The notes beneath the pieces were generated by a model, which was given only the letters and a program-made list of their open reading frames with translations, had not been told where the DNA came from and searched no databases. A stretch of DNA of 18,202 nucleotides, taken from assembly GCA_028697875.1 (NCBI GenBank), contig JAQVEQ010000037.1:1-18202 (forward strand). Reading direction: 5' to 3'. The first letter of the stretch is position 1. Each line of letters starts with the position of its first letter. Below, in pieces: positions 7,826 to 14,519 of the stretch. The stretch is from Novosphingobium sp. Its GTDB lineage: Bacteria; Pseudomonadota; Alphaproteobacteria; Sphingomonadales; Sphingomonadaceae. The translations under genes were made by a program, and so were the position numbers.

Positions 7826-7868
7826 AAAAAGGGCGGCCCGAGGGGCTTAGCGGTTCCAGCCGCCGCCC
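7826..7868 (-). terminator. Intrinsic terminator of the DUF2202 gene
   Basis: On the minus strand GGGCGGC (7868-7862) pairs perfectly with GCCGCCC (7837-7831) and is followed by five T residues (7830-7826). The stem begins inside the last codons of the DUF2202 gene, so the Gly-rich tail and the terminator share sequence. The loop is about 24 nt, longer than usual. Confidence 0.5.
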
Positions 7869-8401
7869 ATGCCGCGGCCCATTCCGCCGCTGCCCGGCGC
7901 GCCGCCGCGTGCGACACAGCGCTGGAAGGCGGGCAGGTGGTTGTCGCGCGAGGCTGCCTGGAGATAGGTCAGTGTCTCGCGGACCCCGTCGTCCTTGATG
8001 GCCGGTAGCAGGCGGTCGTAGAGCGCGATATTCTCGATTTCCGCCTCCACGCCCGTTTCGCATGCCGTCAGCAGGCTTTCCGGGGCTTCGACCTTTCCGA
8101 GATAGGGGTTCTCCGGCACTTCCATGCCGAAGCGCTCATACTGGCGTTTGACCATCGCGGAATGGCGGCGTTCCGCCTCCACGATGTTGACGAAGGGGCG
8201 CACGGGGCCATGGACGTCGAGAATGGCCTGATAGGTGGCTTCGGCCTTGTATTCGTCGTCCAGAGCGGCTTCGAGCGCCTGCTTGTCTGTGGGATCGATC
8301 GCGGCGTGGGCCGTTCCTCCGGCGGCGAGTCCTAATGCAAGGGCAGGCGCCAGCATGGCCCGGCGGCGATTGTGCGAATTGCGATTTTGTTGGCAAGTCA
8401 T
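7847..8401 (-). CDS. DUF2202 ferritin-like protein, probably exported
   Basis: This 184-residue protein has a positively charged N-terminus (NRNSHNRRR) and then a hydrophobic run ending GGTAHA, a likely signal peptide cleaved near residue 33. NRRRAML is only weakly Tat-like. The mature part is a four-helix ferritin-like bundle of the DUF2202 type, with candidate di-metal ligands on all helices: E50 (ALDDEYKAEATY), E77-x2-H80 (EAERRH), E121/E123 (EAEIENIALYDRLL) and H155 (SRDNH). The tail is Gly/Met/Arg-rich (GGMGRGMGGGWNR). The start is uncertain: ATG 8401 gives the best signal peptide, while an in-frame ATG at 8437 adds 12 residues and neither has a clear ribosome binding site. A metal or redox role in the periplasm is inferred from the fold only. 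It is divergent from the beta-helix gene. Confidence 0.8.
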   Translation of the reverse strand: MTCQQNRNSHNRRRAMLAPALALGLAAGGTAHAAIDPTDKQALEAALDDEYKAEATYQAILDVHGPVRPFVNIVEAERRHSAMVKRQYERFGMEVPENPYLGKVEAPESLLTACETGVEAEIENIALYDRLLPAIKDDGVRETLTYLQAASRDNHLPAFQRCVARGGAPGSGGMGRGMGGGWNR

Positions 8402-8498
8402 GCCGTTTATATGGGGTTGCCCCCCGCAAAATTCCATTGAGCCGGATCAAACGGCGCCGGAATGTGCGGTTTCTTCCCGGAAATGGCTCGACCGGGTC

Positions 8499-8528
8499 TT
8501 GTCCGGGGCGGTGTGACGGGCTTGTAAT
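8499..8528 (+). promoter_or_regulatory. Candidate promoter of the beta-helix gene
   Basis: TTGTCC at 8499-8504 and TGTAAT at 8523-8528 are 18 bases apart and match the sigma-70 hexamers at four and five positions. Transcription would start around 8535. A small inverted repeat CTCCC...GGGAG (8545-8559) follows in the leader. This lies in the 224-bp spacer between the divergent DUF2202 and beta-helix genes; nothing else clear is seen there. Confidence 0.35.
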
Positions 8529-8625
8529 CAATCTATCATGTGCACTCCCTAGGCGGGAGGGATGTTGGCGCCGTCTCTTCGCACGGGATGCGCGCGTTCC
8601 TGTTGCGAATTGGGGGAAGCCGCCG

Positions 8626-9987
8626 ATGCGAAATCAGTCTGCGAACAGCAGGGCCATTGCCGCGAAACGGAACCTGAAACTGGCACCCGGCAATCTCGCC
8701 CTTTGCGCGGGGATCGTCCTTGCGGCCTCGTTTGCTCCGGCTCACGCACAAGTGACTGTCGAGGGAACCGAAACCGCGCCCGTGGTGGTGGGGGCGGACA
8801 AGACGCTCACGGTCGCGCCGTCCGGTGTGATCGACGTGAAGGCGCAGAATGCCATCAAGATCGCTGGCAGCAATGGCGCTATCACCAACAAGGGCACGAT
8901 CCGCACGGCCGCTCCGGCCGAAGACGCGATCAACGGGCAGGGCCAGGATAACCTGATCGTCGTCAACGACGGCGTGATACACGCCGCCGGCAAGAGCGAG
9001 AAGGCGATCGAGGGCAATGCCAACCTGACCGTGGTCAACAACGGGACGATCGAATCCGCCATCAGCGAAGCGATCGAGGCGGACGCTGCCGGCCTTGCGC
9101 TGATCAACAACGGCAAGATACTGGCCTACCTCGACGACGGCATCGACGGCGACAACGACGTCACGCTGGTCAACAACGGGCTGATCCAGGGCGGCGAGAA
9201 CGACGGGATGGAGATGAACAACGGCACGGTCGACAATCGCGGGACGATCGTCTCGCTGTCGTCCGACCCGGAAGGTTCGCTGGTTCCCGGCGGTTCGGCG
9301 CCGGAACTCGACGCCGGCATCGACTTCGACGCCGGTATCGACGGCAGGGAGGACAGCATCGTCTGGAACCGCGAAGGGGCGGTGATCGAAGGCGATATCG
9401 GCATCGTGGCGAGCCCCGGCAACCAGGATGCGCCCGAAACGAACGACGGCAGGCAGGAAATCCATAACTGGGGCACGATCGCCGGCCGCAAGGGCGACGC
9501 GGCCCTGCTGGGCAATGGCGACGACCTGTTCGTGCTCTACGATACCGGCACCACCCACGGCACGGTCGATGGCCAGGCGGGGAACGACACTCTGGTCTTC
9601 TCGAACATGGGCGACGATCCGTTCACTGTCGATCTCGGGCGGATCGATGCGGACGGCGGTTTCAAGGGATTCGAGAAGGTGGTCTTCGACGGCACCGGCA
9701 CCGTGACCGTTACCGGAACGACCGAACGCGAGCTCTACCTTGTCTCCGGCGGCCTGCGGGTCGACGGCAAGCTGGGCGGCACGCTCCACCTCTCGAGCGG
9801 CACGGCCCTTGCCGTCGGCGCCGAAGGCAGCATCGATGCCAGGGGCGGGCGGGCCGTGGCGGTCGAAGGCGACAAGATCGCCATCACCAACAACGGCTTG
9901 ATCCGCACTGCCGCCGGTGACGACACCTTCGAGAACACGCGCGATACGCTGACTGTCGTGAACAACGGGAAAATCGTTGCCGACTGA
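8626..9987 (+). CDS. Exported beta-helix repeat protein, passenger-like, without an autotransporter barrel
   Basis: This 453-residue protein starts at the ATG at 8626, which has GGGGAAG just upstream. Residues 1-41 form a signal peptide with a long basic n-region and end ASFAPAHA. From about residue 60 it is made of degenerate beta-helix rungs centred on NNGTI-like turns: ITNKGTIRTAA, VVNDGVIHAA, VVNNGTIESA, LINNGKILAY, LVNNGLIQGG, VDNRGTIVS, HNWGTIAG. Two pieces, GNGDDLFVL (296-304) and GQAGNDTLV (316-324), resemble RTX-type calcium-binding repeats. The last rung (ITNNGLIRTAA, VVNNGKIVAD) echoes the first. Family members with such passengers usually end in a 250-300-residue outer-membrane beta barrel, which is absent here. 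It may be a secreted or periplasmic protein or a truncated autotransporter. No binding partner can be named. Confidence 0.8.
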   Translation: MRNQSANSRAIAAKRNLKLAPGNLALCAGIVLAASFAPAHAQVTVEGTETAPVVVGADKTLTVAPSGVIDVKAQNAIKIAGSNGAITNKGTIRTAAPAEDAINGQGQDNLIVVNDGVIHAAGKSEKAIEGNANLTVVNNGTIESAISEAIEADAAGLALINNGKILAYLDDGIDGDNDVTLVNNGLIQGGENDGMEMNNGTVDNRGTIVSLSSDPEGSLVPGGSAPELDAGIDFDAGIDGREDSIVWNREGAVIEGDIGIVASPGNQDAPETNDGRQEIHNWGTIAGRKGDAALLGNGDDLFVLYDTGTTHGTVDGQAGNDTLVFSNMGDDPFTVDLGRIDADGGFKGFEKVVFDGTGTVTVTGTTERELYLVSGGLRVDGKLGGTLHLSSGTALAVGAEGSIDARGGRAVAVEGDKIAITNNGLIRTAAGDDTFENTRDTLTVVNNGKIVAD

Positions 9988-9993
9988 AAAAAT

Positions 9994-10033
9994 GCGCCCG
10001 GGCCTTGCCTCGGCGAAGCCTGCCGCCGGGCGC
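9994..10033. terminator. Hairpin downstream of the beta-helix gene
   Basis: GCGCCCGG (9994-10001) and CCGGGCGC (10026-10033) form a perfect 8-bp stem, and part of the 24-nt loop can pair as well. It follows the stop codon of the beta-helix gene by six bases. The run of A (9987-9992) lies before the hairpin on the plus strand, so the canonical T-run is present only for minus-strand transcription. It may end plus-strand transcripts without a U-tract or block antisense reading. Confidence 0.4.
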
Positions 10034-10070
10034 GCGATGTGGAAACACGGGAAAGGCGAAGCCATTCCCC

Positions 10071-10099
10071 TTGCCAGCGCGCGCGGCACTCATTAGGGC
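10071..10099 (+). promoter_or_regulatory. Weak candidate promoter of acpP
   Basis: TTGCCA at 10071-10076 lies 17 bases before TAGGGC at 10094-10099. The -35 is a fair match and the -10 is poor. The position would give a leader of about 30 nt before acpP. Only spacing and position support it. Confidence 0.28.
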
Positions 10100-10138
10100 G
10101 ATTGCCAATTTCGTAGCTCCCAAAGTGAGAGGGAAAAC

Positions 10139-10375
10139 ATGAGCGATACCGCTGACCGCGTGAAGAAGATTGTCGTCGAACACCTGGGCGTGGAGGCCGA
10201 CAAGGTCGCCCCCGATGCCAGCTTCATCGACGATCTGGGCGCCGATAGCCTCGACATCGTCGAACTGGTGATGGCCTTCGAAGAAGAATTCGGCGTTGAA
10301 ATCCCCGACGATGCAGCGGAAAAGATCGCTACCGTCGGCGACGCGATCAAGTACATCGACGACAACAAGGGCTGA
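10139..10375 (+). CDS. acpP: Acyl carrier protein
   Basis: This 78-residue acidic four-helix protein carries growing fatty acyl chains on 4'-phosphopantetheine. The attachment site DSL is at D36-S37-L38 in LGADSLDIVELVMAFEEEF, and helix III contains EIPDDAAEKIATVGDAI. Length and sequence are those of the primary fatty-acid synthesis AcpP. The ATG at 10139 follows GAGAGGG at the right distance. fabF lies downstream, the common proteobacterial arrangement, but two hairpins, one of them a strong intrinsic terminator, separate the two genes, so acpP is probably transcribed mostly on its own short message. Confidence 0.97.
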   Translation: MSDTADRVKKIVVEHLGVEADKVAPDASFIDDLGADSLDIVELVMAFEEEFGVEIPDDAAEKIATVGDAIKYIDDNKG

Positions 10376-10383
10376 TAGCCCGC

Positions 10384-10434
10384 ATCCCGCCGCACTCGCC
10401 TGACGGCCTGGTATCCTTGGGCGGTCGGCGGGAT
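10384..10434 (+). repeat. Inverted repeat in the acpP-fabF spacer
   Basis: ATCCCGCCG (10384-10392) and CGGCGGGAT (10426-10434) are perfect 9-base complements around a 33-base loop. The repeat begins five bases after the acpP TGA codon (10373-10375 is the end of the gene), and no T-run follows, so it may protect the acpP message end rather than terminate it. Confidence 0.5.
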
Positions 10435-10438
10435 CACG

Positions 10439-10477
10439 ACAGGCTCGACCCTGAACGGGTTGGGCCTGTTGGTTTTT
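10439..10477 (+). terminator. Intrinsic terminator between acpP and fabF
   Basis: ACAGGCTCGACCC (10439-10451) pairs along all 13 positions, two of them G-U, with GGGTTGGGCCTGT (10457-10469) around the 5-base loop TGAAC. TGGTTTTT follows (10470-10477). This is a textbook rho-independent terminator on the plus strand. The fabF ribosome binding site starts only three bases later. Confidence 0.8.
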
Positions 10478-10490
10478 ACGGAGAGAAGAT

Positions 10491-11753
10491 ATGCGTCGTG
10501 TGGTCGTAACCGGTCTTGGCCTCGTCACCCCGCTGGGCAGCGATGTCGAAACCACCTGGGCGAACATCCTTGCCGGGAAGAGCGGGGCGGGGACGATTAC
10601 CCGTTTCGATGCTTCCGACCAGAAATGCCGCATCGCTTGCGAAGTGAAGCCCAAGGATCACGAATACGGCTTCGACCCGGACAAGCGCGTCGACACGAAG
10701 ATCCAGCGCCAGGTCGATCCCTTCATCGTCTACGGCATCGATGCCGCCGGGCAGGCGATCGAAGATGCCGGGCTGCTGGAAATGGACGAGGCGACTCGCT
10801 TGCGTGCCGGTTGCTCGATCGGGTCGGGTATCGGCGGCCTTCCGGGGATCGAGAAGGAATCGCTGGTCCTGCACGAAAAGGGCCCGGGCCGCGTTTCCCC
10901 GCATTTCGTCCACGGCCGTCTGATCAACCTGATCTCCGGCCAGGTTTCGATCAAGTACGGGCTGATGGGGCCGAACCATGCGGTCGTCACCGCCTGTTCC
11001 ACCGGCGCACACTCGATCGGCGATGCCGCGCGGATGATCAAGGACGGCGACGCCGACATCATGCTGGCGGGCGGTTCGGAAAGCACGATCTGCCCGATCG
11101 GCATCGCAGGGTTCGCCCAGGCGCGCGCCCTGTCGACCGCTTTCAACGACCAGCCCGAAAAGGCCAGCCGCCCCTATGACGAGGCCCGCGACGGTTTCGT
11201 GATGGGCGAAGGCGCGGGCGTCGTCGTGCTCGAGGAGTACGAACACGCCAAGGCGCGCGGCGCGAAGATCTTTGCCGAGGTCGCGGGCTATGGCCTGTCG
11301 GGCGACGCCTATCACGTCACCGCGCCGCACCCGCACGGCTCGGGCGCTTTCCGGTCGATGGAAATGGCGCTCAGGAAGGCGGGCATGAGCCCGGCCGACA
11401 TCGATTACATCAATGCCCACGGTACTTCGACGCCGCTGGGCGACGAGCTTGAGCTGGGTGCCGTGCGCCGCCTGTTCGGCGATGCCATGGGGACTGTCTC
11501 GATGAGTTCGACCAAGTCGGCCATCGGCCACCTCCTGGGCGGGGCCGGTGCGGTCGAATCGATCTTCTGCATCCTCGCGATGCGCGACCAGATCGTTCCG
11601 CCGACGCTCAATCTCGACAACCCGAGCGAGAGCTGCGCGGGCGTCGATCTCGTGCCGCACAAGGCGAAGGAACGCCCTGTTCGCGCGGTACTCAACAACA
11701 GCTTCGGCTTCGGCGGCACCAATGCCAGCCTGGTGATGAAGCAGGTCGACTAA
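10491..11753 (+). CDS. fabF: Beta-ketoacyl-ACP synthase II
   Basis: This 420-residue thiolase-fold enzyme condenses malonyl-ACP with acyl-ACP to elongate fatty acids, using the AcpP encoded just upstream. The catalytic triad regions are clear: the active-site Cys in VVTACSTGAHSIGDA, the first His in NAHGTSTPLGDELE, and the second His in STKSAIGHLLGGAGAVE. The protein ends with NNSFGFGGTNASLV, the family's oxyanion-side glycine loop. The N-terminus RRVVVTGLGLVTPLG and the length match FabF rather than FabB or FabH. The ATG at 10491 has GGAGAGAAG just upstream. Transcription must either read through the terminator in front of it or start within a very short spacer. mltG follows after 12 bp. Confidence 0.97.
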   Translation: MRRVVVTGLGLVTPLGSDVETTWANILAGKSGAGTITRFDASDQKCRIACEVKPKDHEYGFDPDKRVDTKIQRQVDPFIVYGIDAAGQAIEDAGLLEMDEATRLRAGCSIGSGIGGLPGIEKESLVLHEKGPGRVSPHFVHGRLINLISGQVSIKYGLMGPNHAVVTACSTGAHSIGDAARMIKDGDADIMLAGGSESTICPIGIAGFAQARALSTAFNDQPEKASRPYDEARDGFVMGEGAGVVVLEEYEHAKARGAKIFAEVAGYGLSGDAYHVTAPHPHGSGAFRSMEMALRKAGMSPADIDYINAHGTSTPLGDELELGAVRRLFGDAMGTVSMSSTKSAIGHLLGGAGAVESIFCILAMRDQIVPPTLNLDNPSESCAGVDLVPHKAKERPVRAVLNNSFGFGGTNASLVMKQVD

Positions 11754-11765
11754 GGACCGACAGCG

Positions 11766-12737
11766 ATGCTGCGCCGCGGATGGTTGCTTGCCTTGGCCGC
11801 AGCGCTGGCGTTGCTCGCCGCGATCGGCACGTTTGCCCATGGCTGGTACGGTTCGGGCCCGCTCGGCAAGGAGCAGGCCTTTATCGTGCGGTCGGGTTCG
11901 ACCTTGCGCAGCGTCGCGCACGACCTGGAACGGGACGGCGCGATCGCCTCGGCCGACGCCTTCCTGCTGCGTGCGAAAGTCTTCGCCAGCAAGGACCCGA
12001 TCAAGGCGGGCGAATTCCTGCTCCCTGCCGGGGCCAGCCCGTCGCAGATCCTCGCGATCCTGCAAGGCAACGACATCATCCGCCGGTTCGTGACGATACC
12101 GGAAGGGATGCCTTCGATCATGGTGCAGGAACGGCTCATGGCCGAACCCCTGCTGACAGGCGACGTGGCCGTACCGGCGGAAGGCTCGGTCCTGCCTGAA
12201 AGCTATGCCTTCGAACGGGGCGAACCCCGTACCGCCGTGCTCGAGCGGATGCAGGCGGCAATGGACCGGACACTGGCGGAACTGTGGGCCAAGCGTGCGC
12301 CGGGGATCGCGGTGAAGACCCCGCGGGAAGCGCTGACCCTTGCCTCGATCGTCGAGAAGGAAACCGGCAAGCCGTCGGAACGGCGGATGGTTGCCGGGCT
12401 CTATTCCAACCGGCTCAGGCAGGGCATGCTGCTGCAGGCCGATCCGACGATCATCTATCCGCTTACCGCGGGCAAGCCGCTGGGGCGGCGGATCCGCCAG
12501 TCGGAAATCCAGGCGGTCAACGGCTACAACACTTACACGATGACCGGGCTGCCCAAGGGGCCGATCACGAATCCCGGACGGGCGTCGATCGCCGCCGTGC
12601 TCGATCCGGCCAGGACGTCCGCCCTTTACATGGTGGCGGACGGCACGGGCGGGCATGTCTTTTCCGACACGCTCGAGCAGCACAACGCCAATGTCCAGAA
12701 GTGGTTCGCGTTGCGCCGCGCGCGCGGGGACATGTAG
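11766..12737 (+). CDS. mltG: Endolytic murein transglycosylase
   Basis: This 323-residue protein has an N-terminal membrane anchor (LLALAAALALLAAIGTFAHGW, about residues 7-27), a LysM-like region (FIVRSGSTLRSVAHDLERDG) and the YceG/MltG catalytic domain. The catalytic Glu is E197 in ASIVEKET, followed by YSNRLRQGMLLQADPTIIY, and the domain closes with TGLPKGPITNPG and FSDTLEQHNANV. MltG cleaves nascent glycan strands in the periplasm and is thought to set their length. The length fits the family. It begins 12 bp after fabF, with AAGGA ahead of the ATG, so the two are almost certainly one operon. fabF-mltG is a usual order in alphaproteobacteria. The next gene follows with 2 bp between. Confidence 0.94.
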   Translation: MLRRGWLLALAAALALLAAIGTFAHGWYGSGPLGKEQAFIVRSGSTLRSVAHDLERDGAIASADAFLLRAKVFASKDPIKAGEFLLPAGASPSQILAILQGNDIIRRFVTIPEGMPSIMVQERLMAEPLLTGDVAVPAEGSVLPESYAFERGEPRTAVLERMQAAMDRTLAELWAKRAPGIAVKTPREALTLASIVEKETGKPSERRMVAGLYSNRLRQGMLLQADPTIIYPLTAGKPLGRRIRQSEIQAVNGYNTYTMTGLPKGPITNPGRASIAAVLDPARTSALYMVADGTGGHVFSDTLEQHNANVQKWFALRRARGDM

Positions 12738-12739
12738 GC

Positions 12740-13270
12740 TTGGCCGGCAAGGCCTTCGAACCCTTCATTGTGACGGCGCAGTTGCCGGCCGACCTGTTTG
12801 CCTGGGCGGACGGTCTGCGGCGGGCCCATTTCCCGCCCGAACGCAATCATCTGCAGGCGCATGTGACGCTGTTCCATGCCTTTGCGCCTTCGCTGTTTGA
12901 GGAACTGAAACGGGTCCTGCCGGTCGTTGCGCGGGAATACGGCCCGCCGCCCGCCCGGCTCGACGGGCTGATGGATCTCGGGAAAGGGACCGCGCTGGCG
13001 ATCGAGAGCAGGGGGATGCTGGCGATTCGGGAAGCGATCGCGGACCGCTTCCACGGCGCGCTGACGGCGCAGGACCGCCACGAGCCGCGCCTGCACATCA
13101 CGATCCAGAACAAGGTCACCCGCGAAGAGGCGCGCGCCTTGCAGGACGAGCTGAGCGACCGGATCGCACCGCGCGATTTCCGGTTCCGCGGGCTCGAAAT
13201 GCACATCTACCGGGGCGGCCCGTGGGAGTTTGTGCATCGTTGGGCCTTCAGAGGTGCAAAGGACGGTTGA
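12740..13270 (+). CDS. 2'-5' RNA ligase family protein (2H phosphoesterase)
   Basis: This 176-residue protein carries both HxTx motifs of the 2H phosphoesterase superfamily: HVTLF in HLQAHVTLFHAF and HITIQ in EPRLHITIQNKV. It ends with FRFRGLEMHIYRGGPWE, a typical last strand. Family members hydrolyse or form 2'-5' or cyclic phosphodiester bonds in RNA or nucleotides; the substrate is not known. No ATG or GTG lies near the expected N-terminus. The TTG at 12740, two bases after the mltG stop codon and preceded by GGGGA, gives a product starting AGKAFEPFIVTAQLP and is the best start. The open frame extends further upstream only as a shadow of mltG. Close spacing places it in the fabF-mltG operon. 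Confidence 0.85.
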   Translation: MAGKAFEPFIVTAQLPADLFAWADGLRRAHFPPERNHLQAHVTLFHAFAPSLFEELKRVLPVVAREYGPPPARLDGLMDLGKGTALAIESRGMLAIREAIADRFHGALTAQDRHEPRLHITIQNKVTREEARALQDELSDRIAPRDFRFRGLEMHIYRGGPWEFVHRWAFRGAKDG

Positions 13271-13272
13271 CC

Positions 13273-13302
13273 GGCGGCGGGCACGGCCCTAAGAGCGCCG
13301 CC
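13273..13302 (+). terminator. Possible terminator hairpin after the 2H phosphoesterase gene
   Basis: GGCGGCG (13273-13279) and CGCCGCC (13296-13302) form a 7-bp perfect stem with a 16-base loop right after the stop codon. No T-run follows, so termination is uncertain. It separates the fabF operon from the tRNA gene. Confidence 0.3.
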
Positions 13303-13338
13303 TGCCCGGGCGCTCGATGCGCCGCAGGCCTCGAATGG

Positions 13339-13415
13339 GGCGGAGTAGCTCAGCTGGTTAGAGCAGCGGAATCATAATCCGCGTGTCGGGGGTTCAAGTC
13401 CCTCCTCCGCTACCA
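13339..13415 (+). tRNA. tRNA-Met (anticodon CAT, elongator type)
   Basis: A 77-nt cloverleaf with encoded CCA. The acceptor stem GGCGGAG (13339-13345) pairs with CTCCGCT, the first pair being G-U. The D-arm reads GCTCAGCTGGTTAGAGC. The anticodon stem GCGGA/TCCGC encloses the loop ATCATAA with anticodon CAT. The T-arm is GGGGG-TTCAAGT-CCCTC with one weak pair. It lacks the three G-C pairs next to the anticodon and the unpaired first base of initiator tRNA, so it is not fMet. Elongator Met fits alphaproteobacterial sequences as I remember them. tRNA-Ile2 with lysidine at C34 has the same CAT and cannot be fully excluded. Its 3' end adjoins an integrase gene. Confidence 0.93.
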
Positions 13416-13423
13416 ACTTTTCA
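13386..13423. other. Probable attachment site (attL-like junction) of the integrated element
   Basis: The 3' half of the tRNA gene and the bases just after it are the expected crossover region for the tyrosine recombinase encoded 70 bp downstream, which is oriented toward the tRNA. The tRNA is intact, as expected when the element restores its 3' end. The partner repeat lies outside the window, so the core cannot be delimited. Confidence 0.45.
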
Positions 13424-13461
13424 ATGACTTAGAGGCGTTTTCGCCGGGGCAATTTGGGCCG

Positions 13462-13487
13462 GTTTGCAAACTGCTGCAAACTTTTCA
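13462..13487. repeat. Short repeats between tRNA and integrase gene
   Basis: TGCAAAC occurs at 13465-13471 and 13475-13481, ten bases apart and so on the same face of the helix. The first copy is part of the perfect palindrome GTTTGCAAAC (13462-13471). AACTTTTCA at 13479-13487 repeats the same nine bases found at 13415-13423, directly at the tRNA end. These are candidate recombinase or accessory-protein binding sites. Confidence 0.45.
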
Positions 13488-14519
13488 CGCCTTGAGCCGT
13501 TCCGTCAGTTCGATAATCACTCGTTCCTCGTTCACATAGCGCGCCCGGATCGAGGCCACGCGCTTCGCCGTCCAGCCCATCACCATAGCTGCTTGATCGT
13601 CGGTAAACCCGGCCATGATGAGGCGGGTTGCGAAAGTCCCGCGCAAATCATGGATTGTCCGGTCGAAGCCTTCTGGCTTTCTACGCTGCCAGACCGTTTC
13701 AAGCCCGCTTTCGGTCCATGCACCACCCCGGCTGTTGAGCAGGACTGGGCCTTTATCGCCTTTGATGCTGTCGAGCAGGGTGCGCAGTTCCGGCAGGACG
13801 GGAATGACCGCGCGTGCCCCGCGTTTGCGGGTCTTCCCCACAATAACGGCGCGTTCTCCGACTTGCGACCAGTCAAGGCGCACCAAATCGCCCAAGCGCA
13901 GCCCTGTGAGGCTCGCGAGGCGCAATGCCCGCATGACGTGGGCCGGAAAGTCCTTTTGCGCTTCCACGGCCTTCCAGTGGCGCGCTTCCCATATCTGGTC
14001 GGATTTATCGACGCGATGCAGCGTCTTGATTCCGGCAGCGACGTTGATGGCCAGCTTTCCGCGATCCAGCCCCCAAGCCAGCAGGGTCGCCAGCATGACT
14101 GCGGCCTTGTCTGCGGTGCGGGGCTGATCTGACCACAAATCACGCCAAGCCAGAATGTCGCCGCGCATCTGGCGATCTTCGAACGCCGCCAAAGGGGCCT
14201 TGCCGAACCGCTGGGATATGCGGGTTAGCCAGAGGCGGTAGTCTCGTTTTGTCGCATCGCGCAGACGAGTGTATTCCGGGCTTGCTTCGTATTCCGAAAT
14301 CAACCCGTCGAGTGTGTTGTCGATCCCGTAAACCTCGTTACGGGCAGCATCGGCGGCAATCAAAAGGTCGCGGGTGATGATGGGCTTGACGCCGTCCTGG
14401 CGATGGATGCAGGGGCCTCCGCGCCATGCGTAAACGTACCAGCGCGGACCATCCTTTGTCGCTTTTCGTACGATATTCAGGCCGTGCCTAACCACGGTCC
14501 TGCGCTTTCCACCTCTCAT
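13485..14519 (-). CDS. Tyrosine recombinase / phage-type integrase
   Basis: This 344-residue site-specific recombinase has an N-terminal arm-binding/core-binding part (WYVYAWRGGP, then a SAM-like domain around residues 65-165). The catalytic domain shows the family residues: Arg in SLTGLRLGDLVRLDW, Lys in VGKTRKRGARAVIPV, the H-x-x-R box HDLRGTFATRL, MGWTAKRV in place of the usual second His region, and a Tyr nucleophile in IRARYVNEER. It is complete and looks functional. It is the gene nearest the tRNA-Met and points toward it, the usual layout for elements integrated in a tRNA 3' end. The ATG at 14519 has GGGAG upstream and overlaps the end of the preceding 59-residue gene by 32 bases. It inserts and helps excise the element. 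Confidence 0.93.
   Translation of the reverse strand: MRGGKRRTVVRHGLNIVRKATKDGPRWYVYAWRGGPCIHRQDGVKPIITRDLLIAADAARNEVYGIDNTLDGLISEYEASPEYTRLRDATKRDYRLWLTRISQRFGKAPLAAFEDRQMRGDILAWRDLWSDQPRTADKAAVMLATLLAWGLDRGKLAINVAAGIKTLHRVDKSDQIWEARHWKAVEAQKDFPAHVMRALRLASLTGLRLGDLVRLDWSQVGERAVIVGKTRKRGARAVIPVLPELRTLLDSIKGDKGPVLLNSRGGAWTESGLETVWQRRKPEGFDRTIHDLRGTFATRLIMAGFTDDQAAMVMGWTAKRVASIRARYVNEERVIIELTERLKA

Noticed and set aside
10476..12683. 735-codon minus-strand frame opposite fabF and mltG
   Set aside because: Composition is His/Arg/Asp-rich with no domain, typical of the antisense of high-GC genes; fabF and mltG are certain on the plus strand.
13339..13415. Initiator tRNA-fMet
   Set aside because: The first base pairs with position 72 and the anticodon stem lacks the three consecutive G-C pairs of initiators.
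13464..14132. 222-codon plus-strand frame opposite the integrase
   Set aside because: Antisense shadow of the tyrosine recombinase.
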